The position numbers were made by a program, and so were the translations under genes. A stretch of 64,000 nucleotides of DNA from contig QCXZ01000045.1 of NCBI GenBank assembly GCA_025024175.1, positions 4,962,649 to 5,026,648 of the forward strand. Direction: 5' to 3'. Shown piece after piece: positions 32,157-42,235 of the stretch; the stretch's first letter is position 1; every line of letters starts with the position of its first letter. The stretch comes from Rhyzopertha dominica. Taxonomy: Eukaryota; Arthropoda; Insecta; Coleoptera; Bostrichidae. The notes beneath the pieces are model-generated. The model was not told the DNA's origin. It worked only from the letters and a program-made list of their open reading frames with translations, and did not search any database.

Positions 32157-33568
32157 ATGGCAGCACATCAGTCCGGAGGCCTGAACTGCTGCCCGTACAC
32201 ATCGCCTCCGAAAACCGGCCACACATAAGGATCCACATACAGGGAAGACCGTTCACTGCACTCATCGATACCGGCTCCGTATCTTCGTGCATAGGATCTA
32301 CCGTTGCGCGATATCTGGAAAGAACCGGAGTCCCTGGACAAAATCCAGTCTCTCCGACCGCCATAGTCATCGATGGCCGCCAGGTGCAGATTACCAAGGC
32401 CTACGAGGTAGAGGTCCGCATAGAAGACGAAGCCCGACAACACCGTTTTCTGCACATACCGAAGATGACTAGAGAAGTACTACTGGGAATGGATTTTCTC
32501 CGAACCATGAACCTGCACATGAACTTCCAATCCGGGTTCGTGTTTCACAGGAACCGCAACATTTCTTTACCGAACTGCCGGACTTTCCAGCAACCTGACA
32601 CCACGGTCACCGCTAGCAGCGAGCTCAAACCTGCCATGAAGCACCGCAAAGGAGTNCCCAAAAAGGTAAACGGTANACTACCTAGGGATCCCGTACCAGT
32701 TACCGATATAGGAGCCACCGACATAACCGAGGAGAACAACACCGCTACCGAAAAACTATCAGATTGTTCTTGGTATCGACGCCNATTCACGGAAATCAAG
32801 CGGCATCCAGATCAATTCTCCGATTACCGCATCATCGACCACCGACTTTACCGCCACATTGACAGCCACCGGAGTGACAAGGTGCTGTCCAGACCGTGGA
32901 AGTTATGCATACCGAAGCCTCTTCGCCGTCGTGTGTTAGAAGAGAACCACGACGCACCGACCGCCGGACATTTAGGGGTATCCAGGACGATATCCCGACT
33001 GGCCCAGCAATATTACTGGCCAGGAATGTTCCGGGACGCCGTTAAGTACGTCCGTAGATGCCAGCACTGCCAGGGTGTTAAAATTTCACAGCAGAGGCCA
33101 CACGGACTGCTTCAGCGAACGGCAAACCGCAACCAGTGGAAACCCGTCAGCACCGACCGACCCCGACCTGCAACGGAACAAAGCTCCCAAGCCGAGCATC
33201 CGAAGACTACGCCCTCCAAGTCCAGCCAAAGGATCCCTATTCAGCCGGACCAATGCTGGCGATGTGGCGAGCCAGGTCACCGACGTAATGGCTGCTTACA
33301 GCCACCGATGCTAGTCTGTTCCCGATGCGGAACAGTTGGCATCATGTCCCAGGAATGCGACTGCCCGAGAGAGCCCAGAAGGCCAACGAGGGAAAGAGAG
33401 GCCTCGCTCGAACAGTCCATACCGAACAGACGGATCCACCCTCGAAGGATAACTTCCCAAAGGATGACCCCGGCCCCAAATCCCGTTATTTTCCGAAGCA
33501 GGGCAAGTGGCGCACGCATGATACCCCACTCGGGGTACCGCCTCCCCACTACCGTTTTAGGGTTATAA
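32027..33568 (+). CDS. Protease-integrase(zinc)-knuckle ORF, RT region missing
   Basis: A 513-codon open frame, -1 relative to gag, overlaps gag by 130 bases, so expression would need a -1 ribosomal shift; no convincing slippery heptamer was found. The retropepsin motif TALIDTGSVSS lies near residue 76. Reverse transcriptase and RNase H should follow, but the frame passes straight to the integrase HHCC zinc domain (HDAPTAGHLG to CQHCQG, residues about 307-348). The integrase breaks off at WKPVSTD, where the first catalytic aspartate normally sits. It then enters a second knuckle pair, CWRCGEPGHRRNGC and CSRCGTVGIMSQECDC. Three Ns lie at 32656, 32676 and 32784. The frame is open despite the deletions. 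Confidence 0.8.
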   Translation: MLEVWPKRPLTQSVPEPLCEVLLKVWPPWNFLAGLHMPVFGKLDGSTSVRRPELLPVHIASENRPHIRIHIQGRPFTALIDTGSVSSCIGSTVARYLERTGVPGQNPVSPTAIVIDGRQVQITKAYEVEVRIEDEARQHRFLHIPKMTREVLLGMDFLRTMNLHMNFQSGFVFHRNRNISLPNCRTFQQPDTTVTASSELKPAMKHRKGXPKKVNGXLPRDPVPVTDIGATDITEENNTATEKLSDCSWYRRXFTEIKRHPDQFSDYRIIDHRLYRHIDSHRSDKVLSRPWKLCIPKPLRRRVLEENHDAPTAGHLGVSRTISRLAQQYYWPGMFRDAVKYVRRCQHCQGVKISQQRPHGLLQRTANRNQWKPVSTDRPRPATEQSSQAEHPKTTPSKSSQRIPIQPDQCWRCGEPGHRRNGCLQPPMLVCSRCGTVGIMSQECDCPREPRRPTREREASLEQSIPNRRIHPRRITSQRMTPAPNPVIFRSRASGARMIPHSGYRLPTTVLGL

Positions 33569-33728
33569 AAGAAGGGAGACTCCGTACCGGCAGTTAGTTA
33601 TTCACTAACTTCGATCGTCACAAGCCGACCAAGGATGAACAGCCCGACACTCGAATTATCGACACCCGATCTCATCACCGAGCCGACCAACTCCGGACCA
33701 CACCGAGCTTGCCAGCACCTCAGAGCCC

Positions 33729-34244
33729 ATGGACCATGCCGCCAGCCCCGAACCGTCCGGAATCAAATACATCGGCGGGTACGTCCCACACGACGGGGAA
33801 CTGCTCACGGGACACCCAAACCCAGCCATACTCCCNGATAAGCTGCCACNACANGAGATTGGCCATCTCAATGCCGCCGGGGAGCTGGTGGCCCATGCCC
33901 GTTGGTTTCTGCACCGATACCCGGGGGAACGGGCAGGATCTCCAGTCCGTTATATGCCGATCAAACCCAACATGTGTTGGCAATGTGGGGAGCTCGGACA
34001 TCGCCGGCGTGCCTGCAAGAATCCTAGGATCAACTTTTGCTCCCGCTGCGGGCAGATAGGAGTCCAGTCGTGCGACTGCCCCTGCGCTGGAGAAAGGGTA
34101 CGGCAAGCCTGCGAACCGAAGGTCGACCGACGCCGTCCACCCCGATACTCGCCCAGAAGGAGGCCTTTCCATACCCGCTCCACACCGAAGAAGGACATCT
34201 GCTCTACACCGAAGGAGGGCCTCCACGCGTCGAAGACGCCTTAA
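33729..34244 (+). CDS. Third zinc-knuckle ORF of the LTR element
   Basis: A 171-codon frame from ATG 33729. After an unrecognised N-terminal part with ambiguous bases (near 33836-33854) it carries CWQCGELGHRRRAC and CSRCGQIGVQSCDC, a third copy of the gag-type knuckle pair with the same isoleucine/valine substitution in the second knuckle. The C-terminus is arginine-rich. It may be a separate nucleic-acid-binding protein or a relic of duplicated gag. Confidence 0.55.
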   Translation: MDHAASPEPSGIKYIGGYVPHDGELLTGHPNPAILXDKLPXXEIGHLNAAGELVAHARWFLHRYPGERAGSPVRYMPIKPNMCWQCGELGHRRRACKNPRINFCSRCGQIGVQSCDCPCAGERVRQACEPKVDRRRPPRYSPRRRPFHTRSTPKKDICSTPKEGLHASKTP

Positions 34245-34422
34245 TTACGCGTACCACGAATTATTTTGATTTATATAGAATCCGCCGTTTCTTTTATTTT
34301 TGTACAATGAAATATTTTTAGTTTTGTAACCGTTAGGAAGTTTCTTTGATACAATGAAATACTTTAGTTATGTAACCGCTAGGAAATAAAAGGTTATTAC
34401 CGGGTTCTTTTTCCCCCCTCCC

Positions 34423-34437
34423 GAAGTAAGAGGAGAA
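34423..34437 (+). other. Polypurine tract
   Basis: GAAGTAAGAGGAGAA directly before the 3' LTR, the expected plus-strand priming site. Confidence 0.6.
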
Positions 34438-35991
34438 TGTAACGATGTTACAAACCTCAAGGCTTTAGTCAGGTTTCAGTCCGCGTCCGGTACTTTAATT
34501 CAGAGCCGCATAGATGGCGGTGAGGCCGTCTGCCGACAAATTCTCGCGCAAGGCAGTCTCACCACCACGAATAAGAGACCGCCGGTCCTCCGTTTGAATC
34601 AGTTGTGACCTACCAGGTGACAACAACAGGTGAGTGAGCCGAAGCGTAAATAATATATCGCAGTGGCGTCCTTCCGCAAACTCCGACTCCGACCTTTCCC
34701 ACTCCACTTTCTAGCTCTTGTCATCCGACCGTAGCCGTCGAGGCAGTCGCCTACGGAGTGCATACTGCATAGGTCGCTTACCGTGTAGGCTGTACTCCGT
34801 GAGCGGCGTAGGGCGTTGGGTGTTTACTGCATAGGTCGCTTTCCGTGCAGGATATACCCGGCGAACTGCCTCTTGCCGTTCTTTTCTTATCCGTCTCTTT
34901 CTAACCGTCGAGGCAGTCGCCTGCGAAGTGCATACTGCATAGGTCGCTTTCCGTGTAGGCTGTACTTCGCGAGCGGCGTAGGGCGTTGGGTGTTTACTGC
35001 ATAGGTCGCTTTCCGTGCAGGATATACCCGGCGAACTGCCTCTTGCCGTTCTCTTCTGGTCCGTCTCTCTCTAACCGCTTGCGTAACCGTCGAGGCAGTC
35101 GCTTACGGAGTGTTTACTGCATAGGTCGTTTTCCGTGCAGGATATACCCCGTCAGTGGCGTAGGGCACTGGGTGTTTACTGTATAGGTCGCTTTCCGTGC
35201 AGGATATACCCGACGCCCTGTCTCACCGTTCTTTTCTGTCTGTTTACGTAACTGCCCTTACATAACCGTACTGTTTTTCTTACTCTGTCATCCCTGATTG
35301 TTTCTCCCGCCCGCCTACCGACCACCGAACCCCGGCCACCTGTAAATAAGCTCACTCTTTCTAACCGCTTGCATCACTCTCACGTAACCACCGTTTGTTA
35401 CATCATTCATTTTACGCAACCCCCGTTTGTTGCATCACTCACACCGTACCGCTTGTCACACCGTAGCCGTAATACCGTTAGTTGCATGTTGCTTAGCCAT
35501 ACCGCTTCGTAGCCGTTGTAATAGTTTGCCCGCTTGTATCACCGCACCGTTACATAACCACATAGCTTGACTGAAGCCTTGCATAAGGGAGGGGGATCCG
35601 TTGTATTGCCGCTGAATTAGGCTGTATTTAGTTTCTGCACAGATAATAAATTGTGTCTTTTGGTAATCGTTGGTTTTCTTTTCTGTTCGTCACCGTCCGC
35701 ACCCCGTAACACCTTTCTTTCAGCTTACGGCATCCACCCTCGGGGTCGTTCCCTGGAGTGCCGTTTCTCCACCGCAGCTGCCCTGGACTGTGTGCTAAGG
35801 GGGATAGCACACAGAGATCTGAGGAGCATACCTCAGTATAATAAAAAACTGGCGCCCGAGAAACCGTTCTGACGTCGAGTTTAGCGCTTACGTCATCACC
35901 GCACCGTTCCGTACCGCGTGTTACCTAACCGTCCGCCCGTCCGCCTCCGATCCGAAGACCGTTTAACCGCTCGCACCGTAAAGGCGTCACA
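34438..35991 (+). repeat. 3' LTR
   Basis: Same length and almost the same sequence as the 5' LTR. It is followed by CGTG, the 4-bp target duplication. Confidence 0.88.
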
Positions 35992-36538
35992 CGTGGCTCT
36001 AGTTATTTTAATTACAACGAAGTAGTATTTTGTTTAGTTAGGAAGCAACAACCAGTGGAATCGTCCAAAACGAAAAAAACGTTCTCCTATGATCGACTCC
36101 AGGTAGTTCCGATCGTGGTCCACGCGTAGTTCCAACCTACTGATGTTAGTGCACGGCGATCTGCAGCAACTTTGATGTCCTGTAACTTTTGAACGGTGAG
36201 AGTCTACAGCATAGGGCTCCGGATTGGAGCTCAGAAGGTCATGGGCTATTACCATACCAAGTTTGGTTGTGATCGGATCAACTCCGTTCCATTGAGTGAT
36301 ATATATAGTTCTCTTTTTCACGTATCTCGCGGTACGATCGATGGGAGAACGAAAATAATAATATACAAAATAATACTGTCATTTGAGGCATTTGGAGCTG
36401 TTAAAAGTACTAAATATTACTAGTTTGCTGTTTATCTAAAAAAGTTATTTTCTACAGTAGACTTTTAAAGTAGAATATTACATAGTTTACGCGTAGATAA
36501 TGCCGTAATACATGGAGTATTCTACGCGCCCATCACTG

Positions 36539-37099
36539 GTTGCGGCACAAAACTTCCTGACACCGGCACAATTCGGCACAAAACTAGTACTGTTCATTGC
36601 CGCAATAAAATTTTGAATATTCCAAAATATTGGGGGGCTGACCGTCAACCTGGCCCCCGCCGTTGTTTAAAAAAAATTAAATATTAGGGTTGCGGCACAA
36701 AACTTCCTGACACCGGCACAATTCAGCACAAAAACAATACTATTCATTGCCGCAATAAAATTTTGAATATTCCAAAATATTGGAGGGCTGACTGTCAACC
36801 TGGCCCCCGCCGTTGTTTAAAAAAAAATAAATATAAGGGTAGCAGCACAAAACTTCCTGACACCGGCACAATTCAGCACAAAACGAGTACTATTCATTGC
36901 CACAATAAAATTTTGAATATTCCAAAATATTGGGGGGCTGACCGTCAACCTGGCCCCCGGATTTGAATCAACTTTTGTGCTTATTTGGAAAATAGCACAA
37001 TTGATAAAATCATTAGCACAATTTAGCACAAAACAAGCACAATTCATTAACATAAAAAATAGTTCAAAAATTAAAGTGGGGGGCTAACTTGACTGACCT
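36539..37099 (-). repeat. Minisatellite element, right part and unique end
   Basis: About three further 150-bp units, then the unique end (36960-37099) finishing in GACTGACCT. It is the inverted equivalent of 18531-18670. Together with 26826-27300 this makes one copy of about six units before the hAT insertion. Confidence 0.85.
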
Positions 37100-38918
37100 G
37101 TTTTAAGATGGAGTTCATAGGGCTAGAAAATGCTCGTAACCATCTGTCAGTGCAACAAAGTCGGTTTACGAGCAATAGACGGGTGCGACAGAGATGCCCT
37201 GGGGCGCTCGCATACGTCATTTCTTACGTCCTTCCCCGCATTTACTGCGCCAATAAACCGACCGATTGATGCAACCTGTAGAGAGTAAAGTAGACCTTGG
37301 CCCCGATGCGACTGTCCAATGACAAAACCGCCAACTGTAAGTACAAGTACAGTGACTTTATAAAGTCACTGTATTGTAAGCAGATGCTAGCGCCAAGACT
37401 ATGCCGTGTCACTAGGCCAAACTAATCCGTATGGTCACCCCCACCACTGAGAGATTCCAATCTATTTGTATTGTCTTTATCTCTGGCCATCAGTCAGCAT
37501 TACATATGATGACAAAACCACCTAACCCTTATAATGGGAACTACTTTCTAAGGGAGGGGAAAAATGTTGCCCCTGCATATCGCTTTCTTTATAAAGAGCA
37601 CTTGCATCGGTTTGCGCCCACCTTGCTTAAACAAAATCAGAGCTTACACCAACAACCCTGAGAAACTACAAAGAATTATTACTTTCAAGGACAAATGCAG
37701 AATTTTCCTCCGTATATAATATTTTCTAAAAAACACACTTTACTGGTTTGCACCCACCTTGTACCATCTTGCTGCACCGAAATTAGAGCTTGCATCAACA
37801 ACCCTGAGAAACTACAAAGAATTATTACTTTCAAAGCCAATGTGCAGGGCAATCATTACAAGAAAACTATATATGCCAAAGGTTGTTTTTTTATTATTGA
37901 ATAATTTGGATCCTAAGCTACATGTTGCTAAAAATAAATACCAATTTCGTGAAATAAAAATATTTGTTGAAACTAGACTAATAAAGTTAAGCCAATACCA
38001 ACTTTTTTTCTTTTTATGTAATTCAATAGTATTAAAAGAAGAAAAAGAATTTAGAAAAATAAATTTTGTCAAGTATTTAAGATATAACATTCCAAATAAA
38101 TATTTAGAAAAATCGTTGTTATAAGCATTTGTAAAATCACACCATGTTCTTGTTGCAAAACTGCATAGGAAAAAGGTATTTTAGAGAGTTTATGAAATAG
38201 AAAATGAAAATCAGCTAAAAAGCAGTTTGGCCTAAAGTTTGTTCAGGCATTTGTTTAAATACCGGCATAATATGTACAGCAATTACAGGACGTGCCCTAA
38301 ACACGTTGGTATGATCACATTTCATTACAGCAGAAGAAGAAAAGCAGAAAAAAATGAATCTGTTAGAAACTAAAAGCGATGCATAGTAGCTATGCAAAAC
38401 ATGACCACAATGTAATAAAGCACAAAGTCAACAGAAATAAAGCAAAGAAGGATTAACAGAGATTTTCTTGCCTAACTAAGCAACAATGTTTTATTTAAGT
38501 GGATACATACTGTTAATATTAGAGCAGGTATACAGGGGTCTTATATTATTGATAAAATTTTGCATATAAAAATTTTATTTTTACTTGTAAGGTTTCGGCG
38601 AAACGCTGTTCCGTATCAAACACCGGAAAAAAGATTGATCTCACGTTTCGACTACACCCGTAATCGTTGTCGAAAAAGAGAACCCCCAAAAACTGTTTAA
38701 CACTTGTTTAGTTTTCATATCTCTATACAAGTTCGCCTAAGCTTAACTTCGCATAAGCGGTTTGAATTTTTGTAGAGATTAAAATAAATTAATTTTTCAT
38801 TATAATATTTATGACGAAATAGTTTTGCGTATCTAGTATAGCATGGAACGCATGGAGGGATGCACTTTTTAAAATTGTTCAAAAATCAAAAGGTGTTTGT
38901 AATGTTATTGGTTCTAAG
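37100..38918. other. Intron 1 of FAR gene A, miscellaneous repeats
   Basis: It holds a perfect 26-bp palindrome (37348-37373) and an inverted Penelope pseudo-LTR scrap (37455-37550). It also holds an imperfect direct duplication of about 60-100 bp (37605-37685 and 37745-37835, sharing CAACAACCCTGAGAAACTAC). An unrecognised lysine-rich frame at 37759-38124 has no known domain. Confidence 0.45.
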
Positions 38919-39885
38919 CAGGGTTGGCAAAAACATGTTTTTTTAAATTCAATAAAACAGTTTTTTTTAATTTAATCATGTTTAAATTGTTTTAAACATG
39001 TTTTCTCCTACTTACTTGAAAACATGTTTAAAACGTTTTAAACACAGTTTTAAACATTCACTCTCATGCAAATTACTGTGTATTAGTGAAAATAAATACG
39101 AGTAGATGACGCAAAACGTAGCAACTGTCTAAAAATCCTTAGGTGACTACGATTGCCTGTTATCATTTGTATTTGATGTGTACGGCGTTTCTGCAACAAT
39201 TTTAGTTATTATGAGCTGGTTTTTCTTTTCTGTTTTAAGCTAAATGACCAGTAGGAGGAATAATAATTCGACAAAATTAAGGTGCAAAATAGTACAATGC
39301 GAGGTCGATGTAAGAAGTGCAAAAAAGATATGCTTGCACTAGTAAAATATTTTATTTCTTGTTTATTGTTTTTTTATATTCCCAAGTTCTGATAATTATT
39401 TGCTCTATTATGCTAAAGATATAATTATCTAGTAAGTGTTGAATGAACGTCTTATTTATTGTTTTGTTGTAATGGACCAGAAATACAAATTTTTATGTTA
39501 TGATAAGGTTAAGATTTTAATTTGTTGTTTTAAAATGTTTGTAATTTATAGCTACAGAAAAAATGTTAAGTTTATTATTAATTTCTGTAACTGTTGTATC
39601 GATAAAAAACTGGGCCTGGTTTATAATTAATTATAATTAATTTTTATGCAAATGTAGGGTGACATTATGTAGATATGTAATTACTAATAATCCTGTTTAT
39701 CTATTTGTGGAGGGTAAACGAGTAAAGTAATAATTAATGAATCACATAAAATAGTCGTAAAAAAACACTGTTCAAAACAAACAATTTAAACATTTGTTTA
39801 AAACAAAGTTTTAAACAGAAGCGTTGTTTTAAACAAGTTTAAAACATTCTGTTTTAAACATTTTGTTTTAATCATGCCAACCCTG
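38919..39885. mobile_element. hAT-like MITE, CAGGGTTGGC ends
   Basis: The ends CAGGGTTGGC and GCCAACCCTG are inverted. The flanks GTTCTAAG (38911-38918) and GTTCTAAA (39886-39893) match at seven of eight bases, as an old hAT duplication would. Both subterminal regions are rich in TTTAAAC and AAACATGTTT motifs. Confidence 0.7.
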
Positions 39886-39893
39886 GTTCTAAA

Positions 39894-40911
39894 CATCTCA
39901 ACTATTGTTTCAAAAAACATATGCAATGTCTTTCGGAATCTCAGTAAATGTCACTGCCTAACTCTTACAAGATATAAGTCCCTAATTATATTGTCATATT
40001 ACCTGAATAACGTAGTATAATTTTCAAACAATTAACGTTTAACCTACATATTGCTTTTTTCAGTGTTTCGGAATGTAAATACCTTACCTTTCAACTTCAA
40101 ATTTGTTACTGCATTATTTAACGCCTTTGTCCTTAATAATATGCGCATCGCTAACACCACTTCATTACAAAATCATTACATAATATAATGAATACACAAA
40201 TATCTTTTTTACTTATAAAATAACATGTCCTGACTTACTGATTAAGCGGTTGAAATAGGGGACGAATATTTGCTTGTGAGTTCTGTCATTTTTGAAGTTA
40301 AAAACATGAAACGTTATTATTTAGGCTTTGGATTAAAGAAAATGAACACGCGTTTCACCGGTTTTAAAAATATTACCCTTAAGGGAGTGAAATGGGGGAT
40401 AAAAGTTTGTATGAGAATTCCGTAATTTTTGAAATTAAAGGAATGAAACTTTATTTTCTTGGCTTTTGATTAGAAGCTTTTCGGCTTTTTTAAAAAATCC
40501 ACCTCTAGTGAGATGTGAAATAAGGTATAATAAAGTTGAATTATTTACGAATTAATTAACATGAATTACGTGTTTAGGGTACTGTTTAGAATAACACATA
40601 TCTAAAAATGTTCTTTTCCTAAAGGTGTGAGAAAGGGGGTGACAATTCAGAGAGTACGGTAATAAGAATTAAGCAAAGTTTTATATTCACACCCTTGTTA
40701 AAAATGTAACATATCATTAAATTCGAACGAGTCGAATTTTCGTTTTAAAAAAATTTTATTATTAAATTTACACTTAAACTACAGTATGAGCTCTCTAGTA
40801 CAAGGACCAAAAAGAACTGAAACAAAATTAAATCCTAGCGGTGCAGGTGCACCCCGCGACATCTAAATGTCTTCCTCGGCGACGGCCACCTCGGGGATGT
40901 GCAGGTGTACA

Positions 40912-40970
<59 letters not shown>

Positions 40971-41536
40971 ACAGTAGCACTAATTTTGGAAGTACTTTCC
41001 GTGAGCTGGTGAAAAGGGGGTGAGTATGCGTTTTTCATTGCCTTCGAAGTAATATTTAAACATTTAAACTTTTTAAATAAAATACATTTGTTTAGAAATT
41101 ACATCTCGTAGTAACATCTAGTAATGTAGTAAAGGCAAAACGTCATTTGAACTTAATTTCGTCAGATAAACAACTGTCGGATGACCATGTTTATATAAAT
41201 AACAATTTTAAAAAAGTTAATTACGGTCCGCATTTTCGAGTTTCTCTTTTCTCTCTGTTTTCCTTTGTGTTGTGTTGTTGCCCAATATTTTGTAAGAAAG
41301 TAATATGGCGTATTAGATAAGTGGGGAAGTAGGTACGCATTTAGATATAGGTTTACACTTTACTTGGATTCTATAACTGACACGACGATATAACTTTTAA
41401 TTTTAAATTCTTGCTGCAGCTGAGCTATTTTGCTTGTGTTTTGACCTTTGATGCATGCTACTCCCATACCATTGTTTATGCTGTGTTGTTAGTATTACTA
41501 TTATTGTTGTTTTGGATTGAGTCACCCTGAACTTAC
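39894..41536. repeat. Intron sequence with degenerate tandem blocks and a (TA)n run
   Basis: Blocks beginning GAAATAGGGGACGAA (about 40252), GAAATGGGGGATAAAAG (about 40388), GAGAAAGGGGGTGAC (about 40630) and GAAAAGGGGGTGAG (about 41010) look like a diverged repeat. A (TA)n microsatellite lies at about 40917-40967, next to a GC-rich insert (40846-40912). No coding sequence. Confidence 0.5.
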
Positions 41537-41758
41537 AGAATCGTTGCAGTATTCGTCAAGAATGGCGTTGATGTCTGCGCCTTTTTTCCGCCCAACTAGT
41601 ATGTATATGCATTTAACATCGCCACAAGACCTCAACAATTTCTCCACTAGTACTTTTCCCAGGAACCCGGTTGCTCCTGTGACGAAGACATTTTTTCCTG
41701 CAAAGAACTTGACGATTTTGGTGTCATTGTTTTTCTTCTCGTCAACGTAGTCCGGCAT
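41537..41758 (-). CDS. FAR gene A first coding exon, Rossmann NADPH site
   Basis: ATG at 41756-41758; donor GTAAGT immediately after 41537. The 74 residues begin [19 protein letters not shown] and contain [20 protein letters not shown], the TGxxGxxG dinucleotide-binding loop and helix that open every FAR. It ends in phase 0 after DEYCNDS. I assign it to gene A because it lies between the last visible exon of gene B and the 3' exons of gene A, on the same strand; the intron would then be about 29 kb. The next expected exon (about 40-50 residues before ISVIF) was not found. It could instead belong to an orphan third FAR remnant. Confidence 0.75.
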
Positions 41759-41954
41759 TTCCAGTTGTATTAGGTAATATTAACACAAATTCTAAATCTT
41801 TTCACACAAACGACTGATCGACTTAATCAGGTAAAAACTCCCGGTGCAGCACAGAAAAAAGGTTAATTAGAATACACCTTGAATTCATCCAGCTGATTAA
41901 CTGGTGACTGGTATTTGGCCTTCCGCTTAGAATTCGCTGTCAGGTTGGTGCGTA

Positions 41955-42000
41955 AATCGTGAAATGACTCGTCTCAGCACGGAAATAATCGAGTATAAAG
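41955..42000 (-). promoter_or_regulatory. Possible core promoter of FAR gene A
   Basis: On the minus strand a TATA-like CTTTATAC (41993-42000) is followed about 32 bases later by GTCATTTC, an arthropod initiator match with its A at 41965. This would give a leader of about 205 bases to the ATG. Motif-only support. Confidence 0.3.
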
Positions 42001-42235
42001 ATCGCTAGTGGTGGACAACGGATTGCCTATTTCCACTTCTTGCAAGGAAAATATCACCTGCTGATTTCTGTATTATCTTTGCTACTTCTTTTAATAATTG
42101 CTTAATCAAACAGTGTAGGTACTTGTCTTTTTTAATTCATTCCATGTGATAACGATTTGTCTGTGAAGAACTTTTAGTTTCAAAATCAATATCATGAAAT
42201 TAAAGAGTACCTACCTTATGCTAACAAAGTTGTGT
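42001..42235. other. Spacer between the FAR genes
   Basis: No recognised feature. Confidence 0.4.

Larger units (their letters stand above)
27811..35991 (+). mobile_element. Gypsy-type LTR retrotransposon, 8,181 bp, internally deleted
   Basis: Two 1,554-bp LTRs (27811-29364 and 34438-35991) start TGTAACG and end GTCACA. A 4-bp target duplication CGTG flanks the element (27807-27810 and 35992-35995). Only two LTR differences were noticed by eye (near 28260/34887 and 29146/35773), so insertion is recent. A TGGCGCC primer-binding site starts at 29368, and a purine-rich tract ends at 34437. Coding content is gag, protease, an integrase zinc-binding domain and extra zinc-knuckle modules. Reverse transcriptase, RNase H and the integrase core are absent, so mobilisation must have been in trans. 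Confidence 0.88.
27301..36538. mobile_element. hAT MITE split by an LTR retrotransposon
   Basis: The ends are CAGTGATGGGCG and CGCCCATCACTG, flanked by the 8-bp duplication GTTGCGGC (27293-27300 and 36539-36546). Removing the LTR element and its TSD leaves a MITE of about 1.05 kb related to the intact copy at 49036-49886. The right part contains about 290 bp (36042-36335) that the intact copy lacks. It has no transposase of its own. Confidence 0.85.

Noticed and set aside
37759..38124. 121-codon frame, possibly part of a retroelement
   Set aside because: No motif I can name; it overlaps a local duplication and AT-rich sequence.
40841..41038. Small frames spanning the (TA)n run
   Set aside because: They encode only alternating Ile/Tyr from the microsatellite.
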